From the NCBI GenBank assembly GCA_023435805.1, contig JAEZMC010000178.1, positions 1-22,940 of the forward strand: a stretch of DNA of 22,940 nucleotides, read 5' to 3'. Both the position numbers and the translations under genes were made by a program. Below the pieces are notes generated by a model, which had not been told where the DNA came from, did not search any database, and saw nothing but the letters and a program-made list of their open reading frames with translations. The first letter of the stretch is position 1, and every line of letters starts with the position of its first letter. Positions 1 through 7,942 of this stretch are shown one piece after another. Origin of the DNA: Bacillota bacterium (GTDB taxonomy: Bacteria; Bacillota; Clostridia; Acetivibrionales; DTU013).

Positions 1-114
1 TGATTTAACCGCTATGGCAATCTCCCTGCCCAGCTTTGTAAACGCCTTGCCGCGCTGCGCATCCGATTTGCCTTTTTTAATTCTTATGTTTGCCCATTTG
101 GAATGGCCTGACAT
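1..114 (-). CDS. YebC/PmpR family protein, 5' end only (partial)
   Basis: The reverse strand from 114 reads MSGHSKWANIRIKKGKSDAQ and continues into RGKAFTKLGREIAIAVKS at the window edge. This is the highly conserved N-terminus of the YebC/TACO1 family (usually about 240 residues), of which only 38 codons are present. Family members act either as transcriptional regulators (PmpR) or, as shown more recently, as translation factors that relieve ribosome stalling at proline-rich stretches; the sequence cannot say which applies here. The ATG at 114 is preceded by GGAGGG at 121-126, a good ribosome binding site. The gene is divergent from the histidine kinase at 296, with 181 bases between the two starts. 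I saw no convincing promoter for it in that gap. Confidence 0.93.
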   Translation of the reverse strand, partial: MSGHSKWANIRIKKGKSDAQRGKAFTKLGREIAIAVKS

Positions 115-197
115 ATATATCCCTCCAATATAAAAAGCTTTATTTCCACACATCGGAAAATATATTTACATGAAATACCCGTTTGTGTAAAATAGTC

Positions 198-226
198 TTG
201 ACATTTTCTTACATATTTAAATTAAT
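198..226 (+). promoter_or_regulatory. Candidate sigma-A promoter for the histidine kinase
   Basis: TTGACA at 198-203 is a perfect -35 box. Seventeen bases downstream lies ATTAAT (221-226), a weak -10 box (3 of 6). It would give a leader of about 65 bases before the kinase ATG at 296. The -35 is strong and the -10 poor, so the call is tentative. Confidence 0.4.
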
Positions 227-295
227 TTAGGACGTCTTAAAACCTGCACTAATATGATACCATATACCGTCTAAAAGATAAAGGGTGGGCTTTAT

Positions 296-1234
296 ATGGA
301 TTTTGAGATTTTGTATGTTCTGGCCGCTTTGCCGGCCCTGCTGCTTCTGACTGCATGTGCGGTATTTTTTATTCTTTATGTCCGGTGCCGGCGTGAATGC
401 AGAAGGGTCCGGAGTCTTCTTTTAAAGGAAACAGAATGTGCCGTAAGAAAAACCGATTTTTTTACCAATATGACGCATGAGATGAAAACGCCGCTGAGCG
501 TTATACTTGGCGCATTACAGCTGATAGAATTGAAGAGGAACGGACAGCCTGACGAAGAAAACCACCTGACCGGAAATTTAAAAATCATCAAATACAACTG
601 TTACAGGCTGCTGCGTCTGACCAACAATCTGCTGGATCTCACAAAAATGGAGGCTGGTTATCTGAAGCTCAACGCCGTTAATTGCGACCTGATCCTTTTG
701 CTCGAGGAAATTGTGCAGTCGGTCACGCCCTATGCCGTACAAAAGCAATTGACGCTATATTTTGATAAACCGATTGAACCCATTATCACTGCGGTTGACA
801 TAGAGAAAACAGAACGTATCATGCTGAACCTGCTGTCCAATGCCATCAAATTTACCCGGCCCGGAGGTTCCATCCATGTTTCCGCCCACATGGCTGACAA
901 CCGGATCAGCATATCTGTTAAGGATTCAGGTGAAGGCATTCCCTCCGATAAGCAGGATGAGGTGTTCAGCAGATTCAAACAGGCAGGAAGCTGCACCTCC
1001 GCTGAAAGCGAAGGGAGCGGAATCGGCCTTTCTCTGGTTAAATCCTTTGTGGAAATACATCAGGGCAGCATTCGGATCATCAGTGAACAGGGCAGAGGGT
1101 GCGAATTCATCATTGATCTCCCTGTAAGGCATGTGGGAGAAAATTCAGAAGTGCCGGCGGCAACCGACTTCAATATCAGGCTGGCGGAAGCAACTAAAAT
1201 TGAATTTTCTCCTTTTCATTACATTGCATCCTGA
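296..1234 (+). CDS. Membrane-anchored sensor histidine kinase (orphan)
   Basis: A 312-residue kinase. One hydrophobic segment lies at about residues 5-29, followed by a basic stretch and then directly the HisKA dimerisation/phosphoacceptor helix (FFTNMTHEMKTPLS, His61). The ATP-binding domain has an N box (LNLLSNAIKF, Asn182), G1 box (DSGEG, 210-214) and G2 box (GSGIGLSLV, 240-248). There is no PAS, HAMP or extracellular domain, so the signal is probably sensed by the membrane segment or a partner. The C-terminal tail (KIEFSPFHY) recalls the short IEFSDIY-like tail seen on some clostridial kinases; this is from memory. No response regulator lies next to it, making it an orphan. Start: ATG at 296 with AAGGGTGGG a few bases upstream. 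It converges on the CoA-binding gene with only 4 bases between the two ends. Family assignment is secure; signal and partner are unknown. Confidence 0.93.
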   Translation: MDFEILYVLAALPALLLLTACAVFFILYVRCRRECRRVRSLLLKETECAVRKTDFFTNMTHEMKTPLSVILGALQLIELKRNGQPDEENHLTGNLKIIKYNCYRLLRLTNNLLDLTKMEAGYLKLNAVNCDLILLLEEIVQSVTPYAVQKQLTLYFDKPIEPIITAVDIEKTERIMLNLLSNAIKFTRPGGSIHVSAHMADNRISISVKDSGEGIPSDKQDEVFSRFKQAGSCTSAESEGSGIGLSLVKSFVEIHQGSIRIISEQGRGCEFIIDLPVRHVGENSEVPAATDFNIRLAEATKIEFSPFHYIAS

Positions 1235-1238
1235 TTGA

Positions 1239-1613
1239 CTATCTGAGCGCTACCAGCACACACGCCTGAACCGCTGTCAGTCCCTTTTCCTCTGCAAATT
1301 CCAGAAGCTCGTCATTATAGGTTCCCGGCTGAAACCAAATGTTTTTAATATCCAGACGGGCTGCTTCCTCCAATATGGGTCTTCCCCGCTTCGGCGATAC
1401 GACCATGTCGATGACCTCCGGCTTTTCCGGCAGCGAGCTCAGGTCTTTATAGCATGTTTGCCCCTCTATTTCACTGTAATTGGGATTCACCGGAAAAACC
1501 CTGTACCCTCTTCTCAGCAGTTTTCTAAATATCATATTCCCGTATTTTTCCGGATCGGTATTGGCTCCTACCACTGCCCAAACCTTCTTCTCCAGCATCA
1601 TTTCTTCCAGCAT
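1239..1613 (-). CDS. CoA-binding (YccU-type) Rossmann-fold protein
   Basis: About 124 residues forming a single CoA_binding_2 domain: VWAVVGANTDPEKYGNMIF near the N-terminus (nucleotide-binding loop), then YRVFPVNPNY, VIDMVVSP and IWFQPGTYN. Length and motif order match the stand-alone YccU-like family, which binds CoA but has no established reaction. The frame stays open to a GTG at 1622, but the Shine-Dalgarno AGGAG (1624-1628) lies only one base from that GTG and ten bases from the ATG at 1613, so 1613 is chosen. It begins five bases after the TGA of the upstream YigZ-type gene, so the two are probably co-transcribed and translationally coupled. Function in this pair is unknown. Confidence 0.88.
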   Translation of the reverse strand: MLEEMMLEKKVWAVVGANTDPEKYGNMIFRKLLRRGYRVFPVNPNYSEIEGQTCYKDLSSLPEKPEVIDMVVSPKRGRPILEEAARLDIKNIWFQPGTYNDELLEFAEEKGLTAVQACVLVALR

Positions 1614-1618
1614 GACTA

Positions 1619-2251
1619 TCACACTCCTACTGTAATGTAAGCCTTTTCACCTGCCTGAATAAAAGCCCTCGCATTGGTGGCCTCGGTCAGCAGGGCGGAA
1701 AAGGCTTCATATTCGTCAACAGGTACATGCAGGTATAGATCAACATTCTGCGCATATACGGTGTCCTTGATCCTGTACCCCTTTGACGCGACAATTGCCT
1801 GCACTTTACCGAGCAGTGAATAATCCAGCGCAATCCACGCTTCAATACAAAGCTGCCTTTTGACGATCCCGGCGGCTTCAATACCCAACGCAGCACTTTT
1901 GCCGTAAGCCCTCACCAGCCCCGCGGCACCAAGCAGCGTCCCGCCGAAGTAACGGGTCACTACCACCGCCGCATCCTGCACTTCAAGCTTTTTCAAGGCT
2001 TCCAGCACAGGCAGTCCCGCCGTTCCGGAGGGTTCTCCGTCGTCGCTGAATTTCTGCAATATATTATTACCGCATATATAATATGCGTAAACATTGTGTG
2101 CAGCATCCCAGTACCTGGATTTCAGGCCGTTGACAAAGCTCTGCGCCTCCTCTTCCGAAACAACCGGTTTTACGGTAGCGATGAACCTTGATTTTTTTTC
2201 CTCCAGCTCCGCTGAGGCTTCTGCCCGGACGGTAAGGTATTCCTTGCGCAT
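1619..2251 (-). CDS. YigZ / IMPACT family protein (UPF0029)
   Basis: A 210-residue protein of the usual bacterial YigZ length. The N-terminal IMPACT domain (about residues 15-125) shows the hallmark stretches KKSRFIA, DDGEPSGTAGLPVLEAL and VVVTRYFGGTLLGAAGLVRAYG. The remaining ~80 residues form the small ferredoxin-like C-terminal domain (DUF1949 type). The eukaryotic relative IMPACT modulates the translation-control kinase GCN2; bacterial members have no firmly settled role, though some work links relatives to peptide or translation functions. Start: ATG at 2251 with GGGAG a few bases upstream. It is the first gene of a two-gene unit with the CoA-binding gene, downstream of the terminator at 2277-2312. 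Confidence 0.92.
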   Translation of the reverse strand: MRKEYLTVRAEASAELEEKKSRFIATVKPVVSEEEAQSFVNGLKSRYWDAAHNVYAYYICGNNILQKFSDDGEPSGTAGLPVLEALKKLEVQDAAVVVTRYFGGTLLGAAGLVRAYGKSAALGIEAAGIVKRQLCIEAWIALDYSLLGKVQAIVASKGYRIKDTVYAQNVDLYLHVPVDEYEAFSALLTEATNARAFIQAGEKAYITVGV

Positions 2252-2276
2252 ATGCAGCTCCCATCATTCCTGAAAT

Positions 2277-2312
2277 AATAAAAGACAGCAGGTTACCCCG
2301 CTATCTTTTATT
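2277..2312 (-). terminator. Rho-independent terminator after the Nudix gene
   Basis: A 13-base stem (2277-2289 paired with 2300-2312; one G-U pair on the minus-strand RNA) encloses a 10-base loop and is flanked by A/T runs on both sides. It lies between the Nudix stop (2368) and the YigZ start (2251), so it most likely ends the Nudix transcript. The symmetric A/T flanks would also allow it to work in the other direction. Confidence 0.75.
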
Positions 2313-2367
2313 TTACTATAAATAAATAATTCCGCAATTGACCTTTCAGAACACATGACCCAATATC

Positions 2368-2793
2368 CTAAACGGCTACAGAGGTAATCTCCTTGAACAT
2401 TTTATAGGAAAGGTTCAATAATGCCTTATCCTGGCTGTAGGTAACCAGTTTCATTGCCTCGTCAATTTCAAAATACCCCGCATCCATAAATTTTTCCTGC
2501 TCATTGACTTTGTAATACAGATTATTTGACTTCATGATGTACCAGACAATTTTGTTGCAGACCGGTTTTTGACGTGTTACGGAAAAGAACTCATAATTGG
2601 TGTGCCCAGCTGTAGAAACAATCTCCGACGCAATGTCAGCTTCCTCTTTTACTCTCTTGAGTGCGACTTCATTAGACAGCTCCCCGCTTCGAATGACTCC
2701 TTTCGGAAAGACCCACTCACCCTTTTCATTCCTCAGGAGAAACACTTTGTTGCCGCAGAAGACAATGCCCCCCGCGCAGTTTCTAACTAACAT
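2368..2793 (-). CDS. Nudix-fold hydrolase with an altered Nudix box
   Basis: About 141 residues with a Nudix fold: CAGGIVFCGNKVFLLRN is the first strand pair, EWVFPKG leads into the Nudix box (residues 32-54, GVIRSGELSN...KRVKEEADI). Against the consensus GX5EX7REUXEEXGU the G, E38 and the EE pair (50-51) are present, but the RE pair is KR and the conserved Gly near the end is Asp. Nudix enzymes cleave nucleoside diphosphates linked to another group (NUDP-sugars, ApnA, oxidised NTPs); the substrate here cannot be read from sequence, and the altered box may mean altered activity. Start: the frame is open to a GTG at 2814, but AAGGAAGGGA at 2801-2810 sits 7-8 bases before the ATG at 2793, so 2793 is chosen. 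It is transcribed alone, with a terminator at 2277-2312. Confidence 0.85.
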   Translation of the reverse strand: MLVRNCAGGIVFCGNKVFLLRNEKGEWVFPKGVIRSGELSNEVALKRVKEEADIASEIVSTAGHTNYEFFSVTRQKPVCNKIVWYIMKSNNLYYKVNEQEKFMDAGYFEIDEAMKLVTYSQDKALLNLSYKMFKEITSVAV

Positions 2794-2810
2794 ATTAAGG
2801 TCCCTTCCTT

Positions 2811-2837
2811 TCACTCGGAGTGCTCACCCGTCCACAT
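2811..2837 (-). CDS. Possible leader peptide MWTGEHSE upstream of the Nudix gene
   Basis: An ATG at 2837 preceded at five bases by a full GGAGGTG (2843-2849) opens an eight-codon frame, MWTGEHSE, ending in TGA at 2811-2813. The stop lies directly against the Shine-Dalgarno of the Nudix gene (2801-2810). The initiation signal is stronger than that of the Nudix gene itself. It could be a real regulatory uORF that couples or gates translation of the Nudix gene, or chance; there is only one sequence to judge from. Confidence 0.3.
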   Translation of the reverse strand: MWTGEHSE

Positions 2838-2944
2838 TGTGGCACCTCCGTTAATATATATTTATTTTATCCCATACAGATGAATTATACAACTTGCATA
2901 AAGGTTCAAAAGTCAATTTCCTAACAGTTTATTAACAATACTCG

Positions 2945-4792
2945 TCACGAAACTACATATTCTCGTATTCTTTCTGCCTTTGTTCTTTTCAGCCTGGCCT
3001 TTACGGAAATCCCGTCCTGGAGGTACGCCTGTTCCAGTATGCATCCGTTTTCATGCAGATATGGAACAACCCAGCCCACATGGTACGGTACAATCAGCAG
3101 GACCTCCTCCTCATCGGGAGCCAATGCTGCGGAAACAGCGGATAGCAGTGTGTCGATACCGTCGCCGTTCAGCGCTGAGACCTCTATGGTACCGGCACCG
3201 TACTGCAGTGCGGTCTTCCGTTCGCAGCCCGCAGCCACCCTGTCCAGTTTGTTGAGCACCATCAGCACCGGCTTGCTGCCGGCTCCCAGGTTGTGTAGCA
3301 GGTTTTCCACCACAGTGACATGCTCTTCGGCTTCCTCGTCGGACATATCCACCACGTGCAGCAGCAGGTCAGCTGAAACAGCTTCCTCCAGTGTTGATTG
3401 GAAAGCCTCCACCAGCTCATGGGGAAGCTTTCTGATAAAACCGACGGTATCGATGAGCAATATTTCCTTTCCATCGGGTAAAACCAGCTTCCTTGTGGTG
3501 GGATCCAGCGTTGCAAACAGCTTGTCTTCCGCAAGAACGGAGCTATTGCACAACCGGTTCATCAGTGTCGATTTCCCGGAGTTGGTGTAGCCGACCAGCG
3601 CGGCAACAGGTATGGCATTTCTTCTCCTGCTTTCTCTGGCAAGCATTCTGCGCTTTGCAACATTGCCCAGTTCCTCCTCCAGCGCGCTCACTCTTCTGCG
3701 TATATGCCGTCTGTCCACCTCCAGCTTCTTCTCTCCCGGCCCGCGTGTGCCAATCCCTCCGCCGAGTCTGGATAGCTGGCCGCCAAGTCCGGTCAGGCGC
3801 GGAAGCCTGTATTTAAGCTGTGCAAGCTCTACCTGCAGCTTACCTTCGCTTGACCTGGCCCGCTGCGCAAAAATATCCAGAATCAACATGGTTCTGTCCA
3901 GCACCTTGGCACCGGTTACCCCTTCTATATTCCTGATCTGGGCACCGGAAAGCTCCTCGTCAAATACCAGCGTATCTGCCCCGAGCGCTTGAAGCATCAG
4001 GCTCAGCTGTTCTATTTTTCCGCGTCCCATATAAAATGCAGAATCTCTGGCAGCCCGCCGCTGAAGCACTTTGTCCAGAACCGTCAGGCCGGCGGTCCGT
4101 GCAAGCTCGCCCAATTCCTCCAGTGACCTCGCGGCTTCATCCGCGGTATCGGCCTGTTTCTCCCCGGTTAATGCAAGCCCGACCAGAAGCGCCTTTTCCC
4201 GGTCGGCCTGCGGATTGCTTCCCTGATTGGCTGAAAACCTGTCCCTTTCCATGATGATTTCCAAAAGAAACTGAGTTTCGTCACATTGATGGAAAGGTCC
4301 GAAAATGTCGGCACTTTTCGTATTGCCGTTCCCACTGCCGTTGTCCGTACCGGATTTGGCGACATTTTCGCCGGTCCTCGGCAGCGCAGCCGTGATGCCG
4401 GTGATTTTCCCGCCAAAGGCCCCTATCGCAACCATTGCATCCATGTTCAGCACGAGCAGTGAATTGATATCCACCGCGGACAGCATGGCATCGCCGTTCG
4501 GATGCGTATGCACACAGCGTATGCCCGAAAGCCTTTCCTTGCTGCGGCGGCCTTCCACCTGCGAAAGCGTGACCGTCCCGCTGTCGCCGATACTGATATC
4601 CAGTACGGCGCCCTTTCGGTTGAGATAAACCGCAATTTCACGGTTGATACGGCATGATACGTCCGCTATGCACTGTACCAGCTCCTCTGGCAGGAAGCTG
4701 CCGTCCGGCACCATTTCGTACAAGGCGCTCAACTCGTTCAGTATGGACTCCTTCAAGGATTGGGTATTCCCGCTGATTTCCCTCTCTGTCAT
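2945..4792 (-). CDS. hflX: GTPase HflX with JAMM-like N-terminal extension
   Basis: A 615-residue protein; typical HflX is about 410-430. The C-terminal two-thirds is HflX: the subdomain that touches the ribosome (about 200-370) with the glycine-rich GGQLSRLGGGIGTRGPGE (337-354), then the GTPase with G1 GYTNSGKS (401-408), G2 DPTTRK (430-435), G3 DTVG (448-451), G4 NKLD (514-517) and G5 VSAL (538-541). HflX binds the 50S subunit and splits or rescues stalled ribosomes, especially after stress. The first ~165 residues are extra and contain HTH at 95-97, then S105 and D108, i.e. HxHx7SxxD, plus an upstream Glu52: the metal-binding pattern of JAMM/MPN+ proteases. A Gly/Asn/Ser linker (about 147-160) follows. 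Its ATG overlaps the TGA of the LtaS-like gene (ATGA, 4789-4792), indicating translational coupling; no strong separate Shine-Dalgarno is seen. A stress-linked role in the operon is inference. Confidence 0.95.
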   Translation of the reverse strand: MTEREISGNTQSLKESILNELSALYEMVPDGSFLPEELVQCIADVSCRINREIAVYLNRKGAVLDISIGDSGTVTLSQVEGRRSKERLSGIRCVHTHPNGDAMLSAVDINSLLVLNMDAMVAIGAFGGKITGITAALPRTGENVAKSGTDNGSGNGNTKSADIFGPFHQCDETQFLLEIIMERDRFSANQGSNPQADREKALLVGLALTGEKQADTADEAARSLEELGELARTAGLTVLDKVLQRRAARDSAFYMGRGKIEQLSLMLQALGADTLVFDEELSGAQIRNIEGVTGAKVLDRTMLILDIFAQRARSSEGKLQVELAQLKYRLPRLTGLGGQLSRLGGGIGTRGPGEKKLEVDRRHIRRRVSALEEELGNVAKRRMLARESRRRNAIPVAALVGYTNSGKSTLMNRLCNSSVLAEDKLFATLDPTTRKLVLPDGKEILLIDTVGFIRKLPHELVEAFQSTLEEAVSADLLLHVVDMSDEEAEEHVTVVENLLHNLGAGSKPVLMVLNKLDRVAAGCERKTALQYGAGTIEVSALNGDGIDTLLSAVSAALAPDEEEVLLIVPYHVGWVVPYLHENGCILEQAYLQDGISVKARLKRTKAERIREYVVS

Positions 4793-6501
4793 TGTTTCAA
4801 CGTCTCCGATATCTTCTGGTATAAGTCTGTCCTATCGTATTTTTTCCCTCTGAACGGGACTTGCTCCGTATTTCCGACCGGCTTCAAAAGATTTAACCCG
4901 TCGGAAAGAAGGCTGAAGGAAATACCTGATGCGTTCAGCACCGTAGGAGCAATGTCCAGGAAGGACGCCGCAATTTCTTTTTCACTGTACACCCTGTTGT
5001 CGGGAGTGATGATGAACAGCGGCACAAATTCCAAATATTTCCCATCCAGTGTCAGCGATGCCTGTTTGAAAAGATCACTTTTTATGTTCGGCGTATGATC
5101 CCCGAATATAAATATATAGGCATTGCCGTAGTCCTTTCTGATAGACTCGGTATAATCCCTGATCGTTTCATCCACATAGGACATGGTATTGAAATAATTC
5201 CTCACCGTATTGTCCTCTATATCCGCATAGGCCTCGTTGTTATAGTAGTTCAGCACATTGGTAAAGGGGCCGTGGCTGGACATGGTAATCACATAGGAAA
5301 GCAAAGGCTCCCGGGCAGCTTTCGATTTGTCCAGCGCAAAATCAAACACAGCCTTGTCCGGCGCACCCCAGCCAACATCCCGCAGGCCCATTTTCGTTAT
5401 ATCATAAAACTCTTTGAACCCGTATTTGTGGAATGCCACATCCCTGTTATAAAACCGTCCGAGGTTCCCGTGAAAGGCATTGATTTCGTAGGAGGCTGCC
5501 GATAGCTTCGATATGAAGGAATTGGGGCTGTTGTAGGTGGTGAGCTTGATGGCCGGATAGGTTTCAAGAGGTTCCAGGCTGTTGATAATGGAAAATTCGC
5601 TGTCGGACGTGCCACCGCCCAGATGGTAGCTCAGCATGTACGGGTAATATACACTGCTCCGGGTTAACGAATTCATGTACGGCATCACGTAGCCGTCCCC
5701 GTATTTTTGATTTACTACGGCGGCATCCATGGATTCCACCTGAATGATGAAAAAGCTCGGGTGTTGTTCGGTTACTGCTTCATTCGTCTGTTCCCTTCCG
5801 TACTTCAAGCTGCTGATATGCTCTTCCGTATTCTTGTTTTGATAAATGCTTACGGCATTGTTCACCAAGGTTCCGTAACGCTGCACAATACGGGATTCTC
5901 CTGAAAACATGCTTTTGACGATATGGTACAGTGAATTCCCCTCCCTGTAGTGATTATACTCGGCATAAGATAGCGCAAAGACAGCACAGACAACAGCGAC
6001 AATAATCAATACGGAAAACTTTTTTCTTAACCGGTTCGCTCTGAAATAGGTCAGGGAAAGGTAAATAAAAAACGGCAGATCGAGGACGGCCACCAGCAGC
6101 AGCGGACTCTTGGGTGAAGATGCATTCTTTACCGCCGTGAAGCCTTCGTAGAAGTTTGATATGGCCTGTTCGATATGCAGATAATTATGGAAATACAAAT
6201 AATAGGATAAATTCACTACGATATAGACGATCTGCAGGCAGTAGAAGGTTACGAACAATGCCCGGGATTTAAAACGGAAAAGCACCGGATACGTAATGAC
6301 GAGGACCAGCAGCGTAACCATCAGCTTGTACCGGAGCATCCATCTGTCGGCGTTGGGCACGATAAAATGATTGAATAGTGCGATTTTTACCGCATTGACC
6401 AGTACAAAGCAGACAATTGCTGCTGCAACGATGATATCTGTTTTCGTTTCAAATGCATCGGCAAACCAGGTTTTCAATTTTACAAATAGCTTTTCAGGCA
6501 T
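4789..6501 (-). CDS. LtaS-type membrane sulfatase (polyglycerol-phosphate transferase)
   Basis: A 570-residue membrane enzyme. Five hydrophobic segments (about 22-45, 58-75, 81-103, 132-152, 162-180) are followed by an extracellular sulfatase-fold domain. Catalytic pattern as in lipoteichoic acid synthase: Glu256 (VESMDA), nucleophile Thr298 in GGGTSDSEF, His344 in FHGN, His410 in MSSHGPF, Asp468-His469 in FGDHTP. LtaS enzymes move glycerol-phosphate from phosphatidylglycerol to build lipoteichoic acid or prime it on the outer membrane face; whether this is the main synthase, a primase (YvgJ type) or another phosphoglycerol transferase cannot be told. Start: ATG at 6501 with GGAG eight bases upstream. 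It lies 49 bases after the PFK gene and overlaps hflX by four bases, so the three are likely one transcript. Confidence 0.93.
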   Translation of the reverse strand: MPEKLFVKLKTWFADAFETKTDIIVAAAIVCFVLVNAVKIALFNHFIVPNADRWMLRYKLMVTLLVLVITYPVLFRFKSRALFVTFYCLQIVYIVVNLSYYLYFHNYLHIEQAISNFYEGFTAVKNASSPKSPLLLVAVLDLPFFIYLSLTYFRANRLRKKFSVLIIVAVVCAVFALSYAEYNHYREGNSLYHIVKSMFSGESRIVQRYGTLVNNAVSIYQNKNTEEHISSLKYGREQTNEAVTEQHPSFFIIQVESMDAAVVNQKYGDGYVMPYMNSLTRSSVYYPYMLSYHLGGGTSDSEFSIINSLEPLETYPAIKLTTYNSPNSFISKLSAASYEINAFHGNLGRFYNRDVAFHKYGFKEFYDITKMGLRDVGWGAPDKAVFDFALDKSKAAREPLLSYVITMSSHGPFTNVLNYYNNEAYADIEDNTVRNYFNTMSYVDETIRDYTESIRKDYGNAYIFIFGDHTPNIKSDLFKQASLTLDGKYLEFVPLFIITPDNRVYSEKEIAASFLDIAPTVLNASGISFSLLSDGLNLLKPVGNTEQVPFRGKKYDRTDLYQKISETLKQ

Positions 6502-6550
6502 TGCTCAACTCCATTCTATTGATGCTGCCGCTTACTTCTTCGGAAGAACT

Positions 6551-7834
6551 TTAAAAGTTCTGCGGAAGGTACGCCGGCAGCTTCTTATCAATCAATTTTA
6601 CATTTAATCTGGCGAATCTCTGAAGACCGCCTTCCAGCTCTATTTCAGGCCATCCGCCCTGTATCAGCGGACGGGCGTATTCAATAAAATCGTCCGTTAC
6701 ATCGATACCGCCGGGAGCAAGCCATTCCTTCGGCAAATACCTGGCCGAATTGGCCACGATTTCCAGCTTCACCTTGTCGTACAGCACCTTGTAGTCCGTT
6801 CCCGAAGCACGCAGTATGGTCGCCATCCAGCCCGAGCCTTCCTCCAGTGCTATTTGGACCGCTTTTTTGCCCACTTCATAAGCCTCTTCAAGGTCAACAG
6901 GCGACGCATGTATCGATGTTGAACGCTGTATAACGCCCGGCAGCTGGCCCGTTACCTGCCCCCTTGCTTTGATGCCTTTATCATTCAGGTAATTGACCAC
7001 CACCTGGGCCGCCGTTGTCCTGCTCGCGCCGTATTCCACATGGCCGAAGGCATCTCGCGCCTCCCCGAGGCTGCCCACATCAAACCCCTCATTTACAACC
7101 ACAATACAGCGGCCCGATCTCTGAAGCTCGGAATTTACATTCTCCGCGAGGGATTCCAGATTATGTCCCGACTCCGCCATATAAAGCTGCAGCGGCATTT
7201 CCCTTTGGGGGTCTGCAAGCCTTGCCGCGGCAGTAATATAGCCGGATTTCCTGCCCATTGCCTGAAGTACGGATACTGGCTCCGAGCCGCTCATGCCCCT
7301 GTTTTCCTCATTCACGTTCTGTATGAGGTGGGCCCAGTATCTGGCCGCGCTTCCATAGCCAGGCGTATGGTCGATGATGGTGAACCGGTCATCACCCAGG
7401 TCATTGTCAATGGTTTTGGGTACACCCGCTACTACCAGTTCAAGCCCCTTTTCCCTTGCCAGCTTCGACACCTTTCCTGCCGTATCCATGGAATCATTGC
7501 CGCCGATATAGAAAAAATATCCGATATCGTGTGCTTTCATCACCTCGATAATTCGGTCAAAATCCGCCGTCTGATGAGATCCGAGCTTGTACCTGCAGGT
7601 GCCGACCGCTCCGGCTGCCGGTGTTCTGCGCAGTCTTTTCAATTCCTCCATGGGCTGTTTGCCCATATCGATCAGTTCTTCCAACAATACACCCTCAATT
7701 CCATGCCAGCCGGCATAAACATTGCCGATCTGATCGGGGTATGAAAAACAGGCTTCAATAACACCCTGCAAAGAAGCATTTATAACGGGTGAAGGCCCTC
7801 CGGACTGTGCGACCAGTGCATTTCTTTTCATCAT
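6551..7834 (-). CDS. pfp: Pyrophosphate-dependent 6-phosphofructokinase
   Basis: A 427-residue phosphofructokinase (fructose-6-phosphate to fructose-1,6-bisphosphate). N-terminal SGGPSPVINASLQGV is the phosphate-donor loop. GGNDS at 111-115 replaces the ATP-type GGDGS, and PKTIDND (139-145) replaces the ATP-type GTIDND; Asp114 and Lys140 at these places are the known markers of PPi use. MGRKSG (193-198) and the fructose-6-phosphate residues follow. The length suits the long PPi-PFK clade found in clostridia and spirochaetes. Using PPi makes the step reversible and saves ATP. Start: ATG at 7834 (or the next codon, ATG 7831) with AGGAGG five to eight bases upstream. It heads the PFK-LtaS-HflX run and is divergent from the response-regulator gene at 8007. 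No clear promoter for it was seen: TATAAT at 7872-7877 lacks a -35 at proper distance. Confidence 0.93.
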   Translation of the reverse strand: MMKRNALVAQSGGPSPVINASLQGVIEACFSYPDQIGNVYAGWHGIEGVLLEELIDMGKQPMEELKRLRRTPAAGAVGTCRYKLGSHQTADFDRIIEVMKAHDIGYFFYIGGNDSMDTAGKVSKLAREKGLELVVAGVPKTIDNDLGDDRFTIIDHTPGYGSAARYWAHLIQNVNEENRGMSGSEPVSVLQAMGRKSGYITAAARLADPQREMPLQLYMAESGHNLESLAENVNSELQRSGRCIVVVNEGFDVGSLGEARDAFGHVEYGASRTTAAQVVVNYLNDKGIKARGQVTGQLPGVIQRSTSIHASPVDLEEAYEVGKKAVQIALEEGSGWMATILRASGTDYKVLYDKVKLEIVANSARYLPKEWLAPGGIDVTDDFIEYARPLIQGGWPEIELEGGLQRFARLNVKLIDKKLPAYLPQNF

Positions 7835-7942
7835 ATGACCCTCCTGTCAGTAATCACAATCTCAACATAAGATTATAACATAATGAAGGGTGGGTTGTAT
7901 CAGTCAAATGGTGATATTTACACATAATTTACAAGCAGAAGC

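Noticed and set aside
1614..1622. GTG start for the CoA-binding gene
   Set aside because: It sits one base from the Shine-Dalgarno; ATG 1613 has usable spacing.
7040..7744. Long plus-strand frame opposite the phosphofructokinase gene (234 codons)
   Set aside because: Antisense shadow of a clearly conserved gene; no ribosome binding site and no recognisable domain.
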